The notes below the pieces were generated by a model that had not been told where the DNA came from, did no database searches, and was given only the letters and a program-made list of their open reading frames with translations. Positions 36,200-44,637 of a DNA stretch of 64,000 nucleotides are shown here, one piece after another; position 1 is the stretch's first letter, and every line of letters begins with the position of its first letter. A program made the position numbers and the translations under genes. The DNA is from DASVUS01 sp036388675 (GTDB lineage Bacteria > Armatimonadota > Abditibacteriia > Abditibacteriales > Abditibacteriaceae), in assembly GCA_036388675.1 (NCBI GenBank), contig DASVRI010000005.1, positions 62,001 through 126,000 on the forward strand. The letters are read 5' to 3'.

Positions 36200-36481
36200 T
36201 TAACGAACATTAGGTTCTTCCTCATTATTACTTTTGATGAACTCTCCCACGAACTCCCGGCGGCCATCAAAGGGTTGCACAACTTTTTCTTCTGGCCCAC
36301 GTAGCCGTTTTTACCGTATTCCTCGCCTTCGTAGAACTTGTTAGAGTATCCAATGCGTAGCACCGGCACCATTGTGTAAAGACTTTTCTTGGTGTCATCA
36401 CGGTTGGGCGAGTAAAGCCCGCTGCTTGGGCATCTCAATGCATTTCAATGTAAAAGCCCAGTATCGTTCATTCTCATTCAT
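36200..36481 (-). pseudogene. Frameshifted copy of the small module gene
   Basis: Three reading-frame pieces on the minus strand give one protein-like sequence: an ATG at 36481 followed by NENERYWAFTLKCIEMP, then (another frame) SLYTMVPVLRIGYSNKF and YGKNGYV, then (first frame again) EEKVVQPFDGRREFVGEF to a stop at 36200. The middle and end match the intact gene at 37435-37815 (YHMFPEKLLGYTTKF, YGKNGYEAQ, QRVVAVKNN). Two compensating frameshifts break it. It could be true decay or a sequencing error near the A-rich run. Open frames of more than 60 codons there do not represent the full gene. Confidence 0.65.
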
Positions 36482-36483
36482 CT

Positions 36484-37284
36484 TTAACCATCCTTTCTTT
36501 TCCATCTGACTTGCCACTTTCTGATAATCTTAATGAGATAATCGGTATTTTCATGATTGCTATCCGGTGGCATCAATTGAATACTTTTACGAAAAGCAGC
36601 AATCGCTTTATCTCCAGCGGCTAAGTCTTTGTTCGTGAAGAAAATCTCGCGATAAACTTCACCAAGAGCCGAATACGAACCTGACCACTTCGGCTGCAAA
36701 CGAACCAGTTCTTGGGCGTAATTCATTGCTTGCTGTTTTTCTTTCCCACTACCTGATGATAGTAACCGAACGACATAGTACTTCACCTCGTTGTCCCTCG
36801 GCTCACGGAGCAGCAGGCGCTGACCCAAAGACTTGAGTTGAGGATAGGTTCCCCAGTGCATCGTCATCAGAAAACGTAGACGAGCATATTGGTAAGTCTT
36901 GGGCGAGGTGGCATCTGTTAAAGCCAAACTTACGCGTCGTGCCACATCCCGATTAATCGTGTAGCCTTTTCTTCGCCCCTCCAAAGTGGCATACCCCCAA
37001 GCAAATTGTGCCTTAGGGTCAACCGGATGTGCCACTGCTCTTTTTCTGTACTTCTCTACAAGGACAGCAACGTCCCTCTGGTTTGTCCGTTTAACTGCTT
37101 GTTCAATGCTTCTGCGAAGATCTCTGTATGGCCGATCGTTGCCCATCCATTTTTCATTGGTCCACTCCCAGCCCGGTGGATGCTGCCGCGTCACAGGAAG
37201 AACATGCAACTCTTCTGTCGCCGCACAGTAACTACCAACCAAATGAATCCAAACTCCAATGAAAACAAACCAGTATTTTGGCAT
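36484..37284 (-). CDS. Secreted TPR-like protein of a duplicated module (copy B)
   Basis: A 266-residue protein with a hydrophobic N-terminus (YWFVFIGVWIHLVGSYCAA) likely to be a signal sequence, and the same helical repeat body as copy A. Many blocks are shared in order (DPKAQFAWGYATLEGRRKGY, SPKTYQYARLRFLMTMHWGTY, LAAGDKAIAAFRKSIQL). No known family beyond TPR-like. Sits downstream of the intact small gene (37435-37815), reproducing the order seen for copy A and the broken gene. The region is visibly more AT-rich than its flanks. Confidence 0.75.
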   Translation of the reverse strand: MPKYWFVFIGVWIHLVGSYCAATEELHVLPVTRQHPPGWEWTNEKWMGNDRPYRDLRRSIEQAVKRTNQRDVAVLVEKYRKRAVAHPVDPKAQFAWGYATLEGRRKGYTINRDVARRVSLALTDATSPKTYQYARLRFLMTMHWGTYPQLKSLGQRLLLREPRDNEVKYYVVRLLSSGSGKEKQQAMNYAQELVRLQPKWSGSYSALGEVYREIFFTNKDLAAGDKAIAAFRKSIQLMPPDSNHENTDYLIKIIRKWQVRWKRKDG

Positions 37285-37391
37285 CTTGCATTACCTTCTA
37301 TCATCTAAAACAATGAGACTACAAGCCCTTAAGCACCCGACGAGTGCTCTCCATAACATAAGCATTTTATGATTTTCAATGCCTGAGGCGG

Positions 37392-37424
37392 GAGGAGTTG
37401 CGCTCTTGGGCAGGGCAACTCCTC
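37392..37424 (-). terminator. Hairpin after the small module gene
   Basis: Ten-base perfect arms (GAGGAGTTGC, 37392-37401 with 37415-37424) lie just downstream of the minus-strand stop at 37435. T-run is weak, so it may attenuate rather than stop transcription into the TPR gene. Confidence 0.5.
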
Positions 37425-37434
37425 TTATTCTCAG

Positions 37435-37815
37435 CTATGGCGTTGGAGGTGGGGGAGGTGGTGGATTATTAGAAACTACTTTCTGAAAATTTCCAATCCA
37501 AGGTTCTTTATTGTTTTTGACAGCAACAACTCGCTGATACTGGGCTTCATAACCGTTCTTGCCGTACTGTTCGGCCTCCAAGAACTTGGTGGTGTATCCC
37601 AACAACTTCTCAGGAAACATATGGTAATTATCCTGCACGGCGGCATCAGTGACTCTTGTGCCATTAGGATTATGTGGTGGCTCTTCACTAAAAAATGATC
37701 TGGGATCGTTCCAGCAGGCGTCAAAGCTGGCTGATCCATTGTCAGGCTTTGGGCCAAGCTGATCCATCGTAAAACCTGCAGTCGTGAACAACATGGCCCA
37801 CATTTTGTGGGTCAC
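37435..37815 (-). CDS. Small protein of the duplicated module, unknown
   Basis: A 126-residue protein beginning with GTG, with a Pro-rich tail (PPPPPPP). It is likely secreted or a fragment of something longer: the first residues (WAMLFTTAGFTMDQLG) do not form a clear signal peptide. The stretch from YHMFPEKLLGYTTKFLEAEQ through YGKNGY is shared with the broken copy at 36200-36481. No family recognised. It precedes the copy B TPR gene by about 150 bases. Confidence 0.5.
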   Translation of the reverse strand: MTHKMWAMLFTTAGFTMDQLGPKPDNGSASFDACWNDPRSFFSEEPPHNPNGTRVTDAAVQDNYHMFPEKLLGYTTKFLEAEQYGKNGYEAQYQRVVAVKNNKEPWIGNFQKVVSNNPPPPPPPTP

Positions 37816-38066
37816 AACAGTAGACCCCGCAATACTTAGCGCATCTTTGGTCTTTCATCATAACTCTCCCGTGCGGTTTTATAGCGGCGAATATCAGTTG
37901 CGCCAATTTAAGAGCGCGAGAAATCCCAGCTCAATTGACATTTTGTATAAGTCAGGACTTAGGCAGGATGTCTCATTTTTAGAGGAGATGTTGCATTGCT
38001 CTGAGCGCGGAGACCGCGCCCAGGGCAAGCCATCAATATGCTTCTGCGTAAGTCTTGTAAATCTTA

Positions 38067-39395
38067 TTATTTGGTAAGTTTACGGGCGGCAGATAGAGCC
38101 TCGTCCAGAGTACTCACTGTGCCGTCGAGCTGCATCTCGTAAACCGCGCGCGTGATTTCGCCGATGCGCGGGCCGGGCTTCAAGCCCATTTCCAGCAGAT
38201 GACGCCCCATCAAAAGCGGAGCGGGCGGGCCGCTTTCCACGCCGAGTGCGCGCATTCGTTTTTCCAACCAGGCCGCCGCTTCACGTTGGCCGAAACTGCG
38301 CGCCAACTTCCACAGCAAAATCGGCTCGCATTTCCCGGCCAGGCGACGCACGTCTCCATCCGAAATCTCGTTGCGGCGCTCGAACCATTCGGCTGGCGTC
38401 ATCGCGCACTCGACAAGCGGAAGAACCTGCGCACGAACATCGTAACCGTTCAGCGTCCACACACCAAATTGATCCAACAACTTTTCTGATGCCCGTTTCG
38501 CTGCCGATTCTTCGCGTTCTAAAAACACACCCATTGCTGCCAGCATCAGAGCAATTTGCTGTGGCACAGAAAGCCCGTCGCGTTCACCAGCGGCTGCATC
38601 CAATGTCGCGCACAATGACTCGGCTTGGTGCATCATGGCCGCACGAAGTTCGGGAAACAGCTTTTCAAGTACTCGCAACTGCTGTGCAGTGCGCAAACCA
38701 ATCGAAGGTCTCTTAGCCTTCAAAAGCATCTTTTCCCATTCGCCCCAGATGCGTTCGCGCGGCAAATCGCTTAAATCAATGGAGCGGCATAGTTCAACCG
38801 TTTGCGGCTCGACGGTCATTTCGAAGCGTGCGGCGAATTGCATGGCGCGCAGCACACGCAACGAGTCTTCGGCAAAGTGCGCGGCGTCAACGGCGCGCAG
38901 CACGCGGTTTTCAAGGTCGGTGCGACCGCCGAACGGGTCGATGATTTCGCCGCTCAACGGCTCCCACATAACAGCGTTGACTGTGAAGTCGCGGCGGCGC
39001 GCGGCATCTTCAACGGTGGCAAACGGGTCGCCTTCCACTTCAAAACCGCGATGGCCGCTGCCCACTTTGCGGTCGTGGCGCGGCAGCGACACGTCGAGTT
39101 CGTAGCGCTCGTCGCTCTCGTGCCACACCAATTTGTAAACACGGAAACTTTCGCCGACACAGTTCACGCGGCCCAGACGATTCAACAGTTTGCGCAATGC
39201 AGCGGCCTCGATGCCGTAAATTTCGACATCGGCATCCTTGGGGTCAAGGCCCAGCAGCGCGTCGCGCACGTAGCCGCCCACCAGCAGAGCACGCCCACCG
39301 GCCCGCTGCGCCGTTTCGGCAACCTCACGCGCCTTTCTGGAGAGAGCACTATCGCCGCTTATTGATAATTGTCCTTCGAGTACTCGATTCGACAT
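38067..39395 (-). CDS. cca: CCA-adding enzyme / poly(A) polymerase family nucleotidyltransferase
   Basis: A 442-residue class II tRNA nucleotidyltransferase. ALLVGGYVRDALLGLDPKDADVEIYG gives the GG...DxD metal site; RRRDFTVNAVMW and DPFGGRTDLENRVLRAV are the next signature blocks; EDSLRVLRAMQFAARFEM follows. It adds or repairs the 3' CCA of tRNA. The C-terminal part is helical and variable. The start codon region itself contains a GAGTACTC copy read as Asn-Arg-Val-Leu. Confidence 0.92.
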   Translation of the reverse strand: MSNRVLEGQLSISGDSALSRKAREVAETAQRAGGRALLVGGYVRDALLGLDPKDADVEIYGIEAAALRKLLNRLGRVNCVGESFRVYKLVWHESDERYELDVSLPRHDRKVGSGHRGFEVEGDPFATVEDAARRRDFTVNAVMWEPLSGEIIDPFGGRTDLENRVLRAVDAAHFAEDSLRVLRAMQFAARFEMTVEPQTVELCRSIDLSDLPRERIWGEWEKMLLKAKRPSIGLRTAQQLRVLEKLFPELRAAMMHQAESLCATLDAAAGERDGLSVPQQIALMLAAMGVFLEREESAAKRASEKLLDQFGVWTLNGYDVRAQVLPLVECAMTPAEWFERRNEISDGDVRRLAGKCEPILLWKLARSFGQREAAAWLEKRMRALGVESGPPAPLLMGRHLLEMGLKPGPRIGEITRAVYEMQLDGTVSTLDEALSAARKLTK

Positions 39396-39534
39396 GGCAA
39401 GCAGAGTATAGCCTGTGCCCTGAGACCAGCGCGCCGAGATTGACCGCAGCGCCTATGCGGTGCTAGAATTCAAAGTGCCGCCTGATGATTTCTCATAACC
39501 ACAAACCGCGCTCAGGCCATTTACGGAGACTCCA

Positions 39535-39750
39535 ATGCCCCTACTCGACCCGCTCTTGAAAGAAATTCTGGTGTGCCCGAACTGCCGGGGCGAGTTGGAA
39601 GAACTCGAAGCCGAATCGAAGCTGCGCTGCAACTCGTGCGGCCTGCTTTATCCGGTGCATGATAGCATTCCGGTCATGCTCATCGACGAGGCCGAAAAAC
39701 CCGAAGGCTTTGTGCCTCACGAAGAAACACCGGTTCGCGGCGGCGCGTAA
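39535..39750 (+). CDS. Trm112/YcaR-like zinc-ribbon protein
   Basis: A 71-residue protein: LKEILVCPNCRGELE and LRCNSCGLLYPVHDSIPVML give a CxxC...CxxC zinc site with the typical YPV(x)DxIPVML ending of the Trm112/UPF0434 family. These act as activators or subunits of methyltransferases, or with lipid A enzymes; the partner here is unknown. The GT2 gene begins 5 bases after its stop. Confidence 0.92.
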   Translation: MPLLDPLLKEILVCPNCRGELEELEAESKLRCNSCGLLYPVHDSIPVMLIDEAEKPEGFVPHEETPVRGGA

Positions 39751-39755
39751 TCGCC

Positions 39756-40694
39756 ATGCCGCTTATTCCTTCCCCGAGTACTCGTCAGGAGAAAATCGAC
39801 CTTTCCGTTGTCATTCTCAACTGGAACGCGCGCGATTTCCTGGTAGAAGCGCTTTGCTCCATCATCGAGCAAGAGTGGCGCAACAACATCGAAATCGTTG
39901 TTGTTGATAATAATTCCAACATCGACAACTCGGTCGAAGTGGTGCGCCGCGACTTTCCACACGTGCAACTCATCGCCAACGAGGTGAATCTCGGCTTTGC
40001 CAGGGGCAACAACATCGGCTGGAAGGCTTCGCGCGGCGACCTGGTGCTGTTTCTCAATCCCGATACGATTGTGCATAAAGGCGCGCTGGACGCCCTGGTC
40101 GATTGGATGCGCGATCATCCCGAAGCGGGCGCCGTCGGGCCAAAACTCTTGAACCCGGACGGCAGTTTGCAAAAGTCGTGTCGCTCGTTTCCTTCATTCG
40201 GCACCGGCCTGTTCCGCAGCACGTTTCTGGGACGGCTGTTTCCGAACAATCGGTGGACGCGCTCTTACCTGATGCTCGATTTTGCGCACGACTGCGAAGC
40301 GCCCGTCGACTGGCTGTCGGGGGCCGCGCTGTGCGTGCGGCGTGATGTTTTAGAAAAGCTCGGCGGCTGGGACGAAGAGTTTTTTATGTATTGTGAAGAT
40401 GTCGACTTGTGCTATCGCCTGAAAGAAGCGAAGTTGCAGCGCGTTTATGTGCCGCAAGCTGTCATCACACATCGCATCGGCGGCTCCAGCGACTGGATTC
40501 AGGGCACTACGATTCGCCGCCACCACGGCGCGATGCTGCAATATTATCTCAAGCACCACGCGCGCGGCTGGCGAGTACTCACGGTGCCGTTCGCGGCCTT
40601 GGGTATCGGCCTGCGCGCATTCTCTGCGGTATTGAAGCTGTATCACAAATACTGGAAGTTCGGCGTGCCGAATCGACCCAGACAGCCATCGTAG
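39756..40694 (+). CDS. Family 2 glycosyltransferase
   Basis: A 312-residue GT-A enzyme. DLSVVILNWNARDFLVEAL is the nucleotide-binding start, LNLGFARGNNIGWKASRGDLVLFLNPDT holds the metal-binding Asp, and WLSGAALCVRRDVLEKLGGWDEEFFMYCEDVDLCYRL is the acceptor/catalytic block of rhamnosyl- and related transferases (WbbL-like). It likely adds a sugar to a surface polysaccharide. A GAGTACTC copy lies at codons 7-9 (Ser-Thr-Arg). Confidence 0.92.
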   Translation: MPLIPSPSTRQEKIDLSVVILNWNARDFLVEALCSIIEQEWRNNIEIVVVDNNSNIDNSVEVVRRDFPHVQLIANEVNLGFARGNNIGWKASRGDLVLFLNPDTIVHKGALDALVDWMRDHPEAGAVGPKLLNPDGSLQKSCRSFPSFGTGLFRSTFLGRLFPNNRWTRSYLMLDFAHDCEAPVDWLSGAALCVRRDVLEKLGGWDEEFFMYCEDVDLCYRLKEAKLQRVYVPQAVITHRIGGSSDWIQGTTIRRHHGAMLQYYLKHHARGWRVLTVPFAALGIGLRAFSAVLKLYHKYWKFGVPNRPRQPS

Positions 40695-40729
40695 TTCAAC
40701 GCAACAAGTAAGCGCTGGCGGTTTGGCAT

Positions 40730-40757
40730 CCGTGAGACTCCTCACGGAGCGCTTTTG
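40730..40757 (+). terminator. Intrinsic terminator after the GT2 gene
   Basis: CCGTGAG (40730-40736) pairs with CTCACGG (40741-40747) around ACTC and is followed by AGCGCTTTTGTTT. It ends plus-strand transcription 36 bases after the GT2 stop. Confidence 0.8.
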
Positions 40758-40914
40758 TTTGCCTCTCGGCACAGCGAAATAAACACGGCTCTTGCAGAGT
40801 GCTCGATGGACGCGGTCGGCAACGAAACTGGTCCTTGGCGCCACACTACGCCCAGACAGATCGGCTCCAAACTGCTCTGGCAGCTTTTATAAAATTGGAG
40901 CCACATTGTTTCGA

Positions 40915-41919
40915 CTAGATTGTTCTTACCGAATGGCGGGCCTGTAGTTGCATTGGCACCAGATGGCAACATTGCGCGGCGGGCTCGCCTTGAAGTTGAG
41001 CGACAAGAGCATCTACGGCTTTGCGACCGACTTCGGCAAAGGAGAATTCGACCGAAGTGAGGCCGCGTGCAGCGGCTTCCACGCCATCGACACCAATAAT
41101 GGATAAATCATCCGGCACACGTAACCCGTGGCTTTCTAAAGCCGTCCACAAGTTGAGCGCCAACAAATCGTTGTGGCACACAACGGCAGTCGCTCCCAGA
41201 TCGCGGATTTGCTCTATTAGTGAAGGCGTGATTTGATAGAAGCGTGCATGCACAATCCAGTCGGCGCACTGGTATAAACCGTGATGCTGGACGGCTTCGG
41301 CAAAATAGCGGCGACGCTCCAGCGTATCAAAGAGCACCTGCCCATTTTCCGTTAAGTGCGCTATTTTGTTATGCCCCTGTTCTACCAGATGGGACACCGC
41401 TTGAAACATAGCGCTTTTGTTATCCGGACTTACCCAGGCCATACCGTCAGGTACATCGCGGCGGTAACATGCGACGGCTGGAATTTGTTGTTCAACCAGT
41501 GTTTCGAAGGTGCTCTGGCTTTCTCGCAGCAGTGGTGAGGCGAAGACAATGCCGTCGCTGCGATGATCGAGAAACTGCACTTCACAGCGATCTGTTGCCC
41601 AGTCCGGGTCGGGGCGCAGCATCATCAAGACGTCATATCCATGACGCATTGCCGCGTCACACATGCCTTGATACGTTCCGGTGTTGATAATCCAGCTCAT
41701 CTTGCCGGGATCGTTCATCGGAACGGCAATAGCCCATGTCGGTACATGGCGATTCTGGAGCGCCGAACGCACCGGCACGTAATTGAGTTCCTTCACGGCC
41801 AGCAATACCGAGTCGCGCTTCGTGGGCGTCACCAATTCATGACGTCCTAACAGCACGTTGGAAACCGTCGTGCGAGAAACTCCGGCACGTTGCGCCACCT
41901 GCCTGATCGTAGATCGCAT
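40915..41919 (-). CDS. LacI/PurR-family transcriptional regulator
   Basis: A protein of 334 residues. The N-terminal helix-turn-helix IRQVAQRAGVSRTTVSNVLLGRH and hinge are typical of LacI. The periplasmic-binding-like core reads HRSDGIVFASPLL, MAWVSPDNKSAM, VVCHNDLLALNLW and SIIGVDGVEAAARGLTSV. It should bind a sugar and repress nearby carbohydrate genes; it is divergent from the GH3 pair, which are the natural targets. The ATG at 41919 (MRSTIRQVA) matches family starts; the frame opens 8 codons earlier. Confidence 0.92.
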   Translation of the reverse strand: MRSTIRQVAQRAGVSRTTVSNVLLGRHELVTPTKRDSVLLAVKELNYVPVRSALQNRHVPTWAIAVPMNDPGKMSWIINTGTYQGMCDAAMRHGYDVLMMLRPDPDWATDRCEVQFLDHRSDGIVFASPLLRESQSTFETLVEQQIPAVACYRRDVPDGMAWVSPDNKSAMFQAVSHLVEQGHNKIAHLTENGQVLFDTLERRRYFAEAVQHHGLYQCADWIVHARFYQITPSLIEQIRDLGATAVVCHNDLLALNLWTALESHGLRVPDDLSIIGVDGVEAAARGLTSVEFSFAEVGRKAVDALVAQLQGEPAAQCCHLVPMQLQARHSVRTI

Positions 41920-42296
41920 AGTAAGGGACTGATTGAATGTCAAAACACCAAGTAGTCAAAGTATAACCAGATCGCGTTAACTGTCAAAAATCGTGGTTGC
42001 AGCAAATGTCACATCACCATTGATTCGACACAAACGATTCAAAACAGTGCTTGTTTGAGTACTCGTTTAGCGGATAAAACTTGCAGGGTCACATTCATTT
42101 GCCACTGGCGGCGCATTCACATGCCGGAAGCGGCAGCAAATTGAATTATAATAAGCACTGTACCACGATTAGATTCTATATAAGAGGCTCAAAGGTGCGA
42201 TGGACAGGCGTAGATGACCGCGCCGCAGAGCGTGCTGCAAGCCATGCCCATTTGAGATGTGCCCACAAACCATAGCGCAGATTTTAGGATTTCTTC
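41920..42296. other. Divergent control region of the LacI gene and GH3 genes
   Basis: A 377-base AT-rich gap with a GAGTACTC copy (42057-42064) and a TATAAT (42147-42152) that could be a -10 box for the GH3 transcript, although no good -35 is spaced to it. A LacI-type operator should be here; I do not see a convincing palindrome other than the GAGTACTC. Confidence 0.4.
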
Positions 42297-44561
42297 ATGA
42301 AAAACCTTTTACAAGGTAGTCTTCAGCAGCGCTCCATTATGATGGCCGCGCTGCTTTTTTTCTCACAGCCAGGTGTCAAGACTCAGGCCCAGAACGCGAC
42401 AACAGCGCCAGTGAATCAGACACCAGTGACCGCGACAGTGGTTGCGCCCCTGACAACGCCGTCATATCCGTTTCAAAATCCGGATTTGCCTGTTGAAGCG
42501 CGCATCGACAACATCATTTCGCTGATGACGCTGGATGAGAAAATCGAGTGTCTTGACACCGATCCCAGCGTGCCAAGACTGGGAATCAAAGGCACCGGCC
42601 ATGTCGAAGGATTGCACGGCCTGGCGCAGGGTGGCCCGGCCAACTGGGGCAGTCGGAGGTTGGGGCCAATCCCCACCACAACATTCCCGCAATCCATTGG
42701 TCTGGGGCAAACCTGGGATACAGGCGCCATTCGTCTGGCCGCTTCCATTGAGGGCAAAGAAACCCGGTACATTGTGCAAAGCCAGAAATATGGACGCGCC
42801 TCGCTGGTGGTTCGCGCTCCCAATGCCGATTTGGGTCGCGATCCGCGCTGGGGGCGCAACGAGGAGTGTTATGGCGAAGACGCCCTCCTCACCGGAACTC
42901 TGGCGACCTGGTTTATTCGCGGTTTGCAGGGCGATCATCCCAAGTACTGGCAGACTGCCGCGCTGATGAAGCACTTCATGGCCAACAGCAACGAGGACAC
43001 GCGCACCTCGTCGTCTTCAGATTTCGACCAGCGCCTATTGCACGAATACTATGCCATGCCGTTTCGCATGGGAGTACTCGAAGGCGGTTCGCGGGCTTAC
43101 ATGGCGTCCTACAACGCGGTTAACGGCGTGCCGATGACGGTCAATCCCATTCTGAAAAATCTGACGGTCAACGTTTGGGGCCAGGACGGCATTATCTGCA
43201 CCGATGGCGGCGCGCTCCGCTTGCTCGTCAGCGACCACAAAGCGTTCCCCGATCTGGAAACCGCGTCGGCGGCATGCATCAAAGCGGGCATCAATCAATT
43301 TCTCGATACCTATCGTGAAGGCGTGAGAGGCGCGCTGACACGTAATCTGCTGACCGAAGCCGACATCGACAAAGTGCTGCGCGGAGATTTTCGAGTTATG
43401 ATTCGGCTGGGCTTGCTCGATCCTGCCTCAAGAGTGCCTTACACCTCCATCAAAGGCACCGACGATCCGTGGCAAAGTGCTGAACACAAGGCGGCGGCGC
43501 GACTGGTGACGCAAAAATCCATCGTGCTACTTAAGAACAGCAACAATTTGCTGCCGTTGAACAAAAACACGATCAAGTCCATTGCTCTGGTCGGCCCGCG
43601 TGCCAACGAGGTTTATCTCGACTGGTATAGCGGCACTCCGCCCTACACGGTCACGCCGTTGCAAGGCATCAAAAACAAAGTCGGGGCGAATGTCACGGTC
43701 GATTACGCGCCCAACAATGAGAGCAACGCCGCCGTCGATCTGGCGCGCAAATCGGATGTTGTAATTGTATGCGTGGGCAACAATCCCATCGGCGCCAGTG
43801 GTTGGGCCAAAGTGAATGATGCCAGCGAAGGCCGCGAAGCTGTTGACCGCAAATCCATTGACCTCGAACCGGCCCAGGAAGAACTCATCAGGCAGGTTCA
43901 TGCCGTTAATCCCAAAACTGTGGTCGCGCTGATTGCCAGCTTTCCCTACGCCATCAACTGGGCGCAGCAAAACGTTCCGGCTATTGTCCACATGGCGCAC
44001 AACAGCCAGGAGGAAGGCAACGCGCTCGCCGACGTGCTGTTTGGCGATTACAACCCGGCGGGCCGCCTGGTGCAAACCTGGCCCAGGTCGCTGGCCCAGT
44101 TGCCGCCGTTGCTGGATTACAACATCCGTCATGGACGCACTTACATGTACTTCAAGGGCCAACCGCTTTATCCTTTTGGTTACGGCCTCAGCTACACCAC
44201 GTTTTCGTATTCCGGCTTGAGAAAAAGCGCCGACACGCTGCGTCCGGGCGGCATGGTGATGGTGAGCGTGACCGTGCGCAACACCGGCAAACGTGCGGGC
44301 GATGAAGTGGTGCAACTTTACGTGCGGCACCTCAACTCGGCGGTGGAGCGTCCGCAGAAAGAACTCAAAAGTTTTGCACGCGTGAGCTTGCAACCCGGCG
44401 AGGCGAAAGAAGTGCGGCTGCCCATTCAAGCCGACAAACTCGCCTACTGGAATGAACGCACACAAAGCTTTGAAGTGGAAAACACGCAGTTGAATGTGAT
44501 GATCGGCAGTTCGTCGGCAGACATCAAGCGTCAAACCACGCTCAATGTGAAAGCGCGATAA
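42297..44561 (+). CDS. Secreted GH3 beta-glycosidase (beta-xylosidase/glucosidase-like)
   Basis: A 754-residue protein with an N-terminal signal region (SIMMAALLFFSQPGVKTQAQ). The GH3 catalytic barrel opens with RIDNIISLMTLDEKIECL; DGIICTDGGAL gives the nucleophile Asp303; KSIVLLKNSNNLLPLNK starts the second domain and a fibronectin-III-like domain (GDEVVQLYVRHLNSAVERPQKELKSFARV) closes it. The layout fits beta-xylosidase or beta-glucosidase acting on plant polysaccharide oligomers. First gene after the LacI control region, followed 76 bases later by a second GH3. Confidence 0.92.
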   Translation: MKNLLQGSLQQRSIMMAALLFFSQPGVKTQAQNATTAPVNQTPVTATVVAPLTTPSYPFQNPDLPVEARIDNIISLMTLDEKIECLDTDPSVPRLGIKGTGHVEGLHGLAQGGPANWGSRRLGPIPTTTFPQSIGLGQTWDTGAIRLAASIEGKETRYIVQSQKYGRASLVVRAPNADLGRDPRWGRNEECYGEDALLTGTLATWFIRGLQGDHPKYWQTAALMKHFMANSNEDTRTSSSSDFDQRLLHEYYAMPFRMGVLEGGSRAYMASYNAVNGVPMTVNPILKNLTVNVWGQDGIICTDGGALRLLVSDHKAFPDLETASAACIKAGINQFLDTYREGVRGALTRNLLTEADIDKVLRGDFRVMIRLGLLDPASRVPYTSIKGTDDPWQSAEHKAAARLVTQKSIVLLKNSNNLLPLNKNTIKSIALVGPRANEVYLDWYSGTPPYTVTPLQGIKNKVGANVTVDYAPNNESNAAVDLARKSDVVIVCVGNNPIGASGWAKVNDASEGREAVDRKSIDLEPAQEELIRQVHAVNPKTVVALIASFPYAINWAQQNVPAIVHMAHNSQEEGNALADVLFGDYNPAGRLVQTWPRSLAQLPPLLDYNIRHGRTYMYFKGQPLYPFGYGLSYTTFSYSGLRKSADTLRPGGMVMVSVTVRNTGKRAGDEVVQLYVRHLNSAVERPQKELKSFARVSLQPGEAKEVRLPIQADKLAYWNERTQSFEVENTQLNVMIGSSSADIKRQTTLNVKAR

Positions 44562-44637
44562 TCGGCTTTTCCTGTCCCTCCTGTTTTTTACTCACTGTCG
44601 CCTACGTTCGAACATTTCCGACCTGCATCACAATCTC

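Noticed and set aside
41961..41980. TAAC...GTTA as a LacI operator
   Set aside because: Only four-base arms with a non-symmetric centre; too weak to call.
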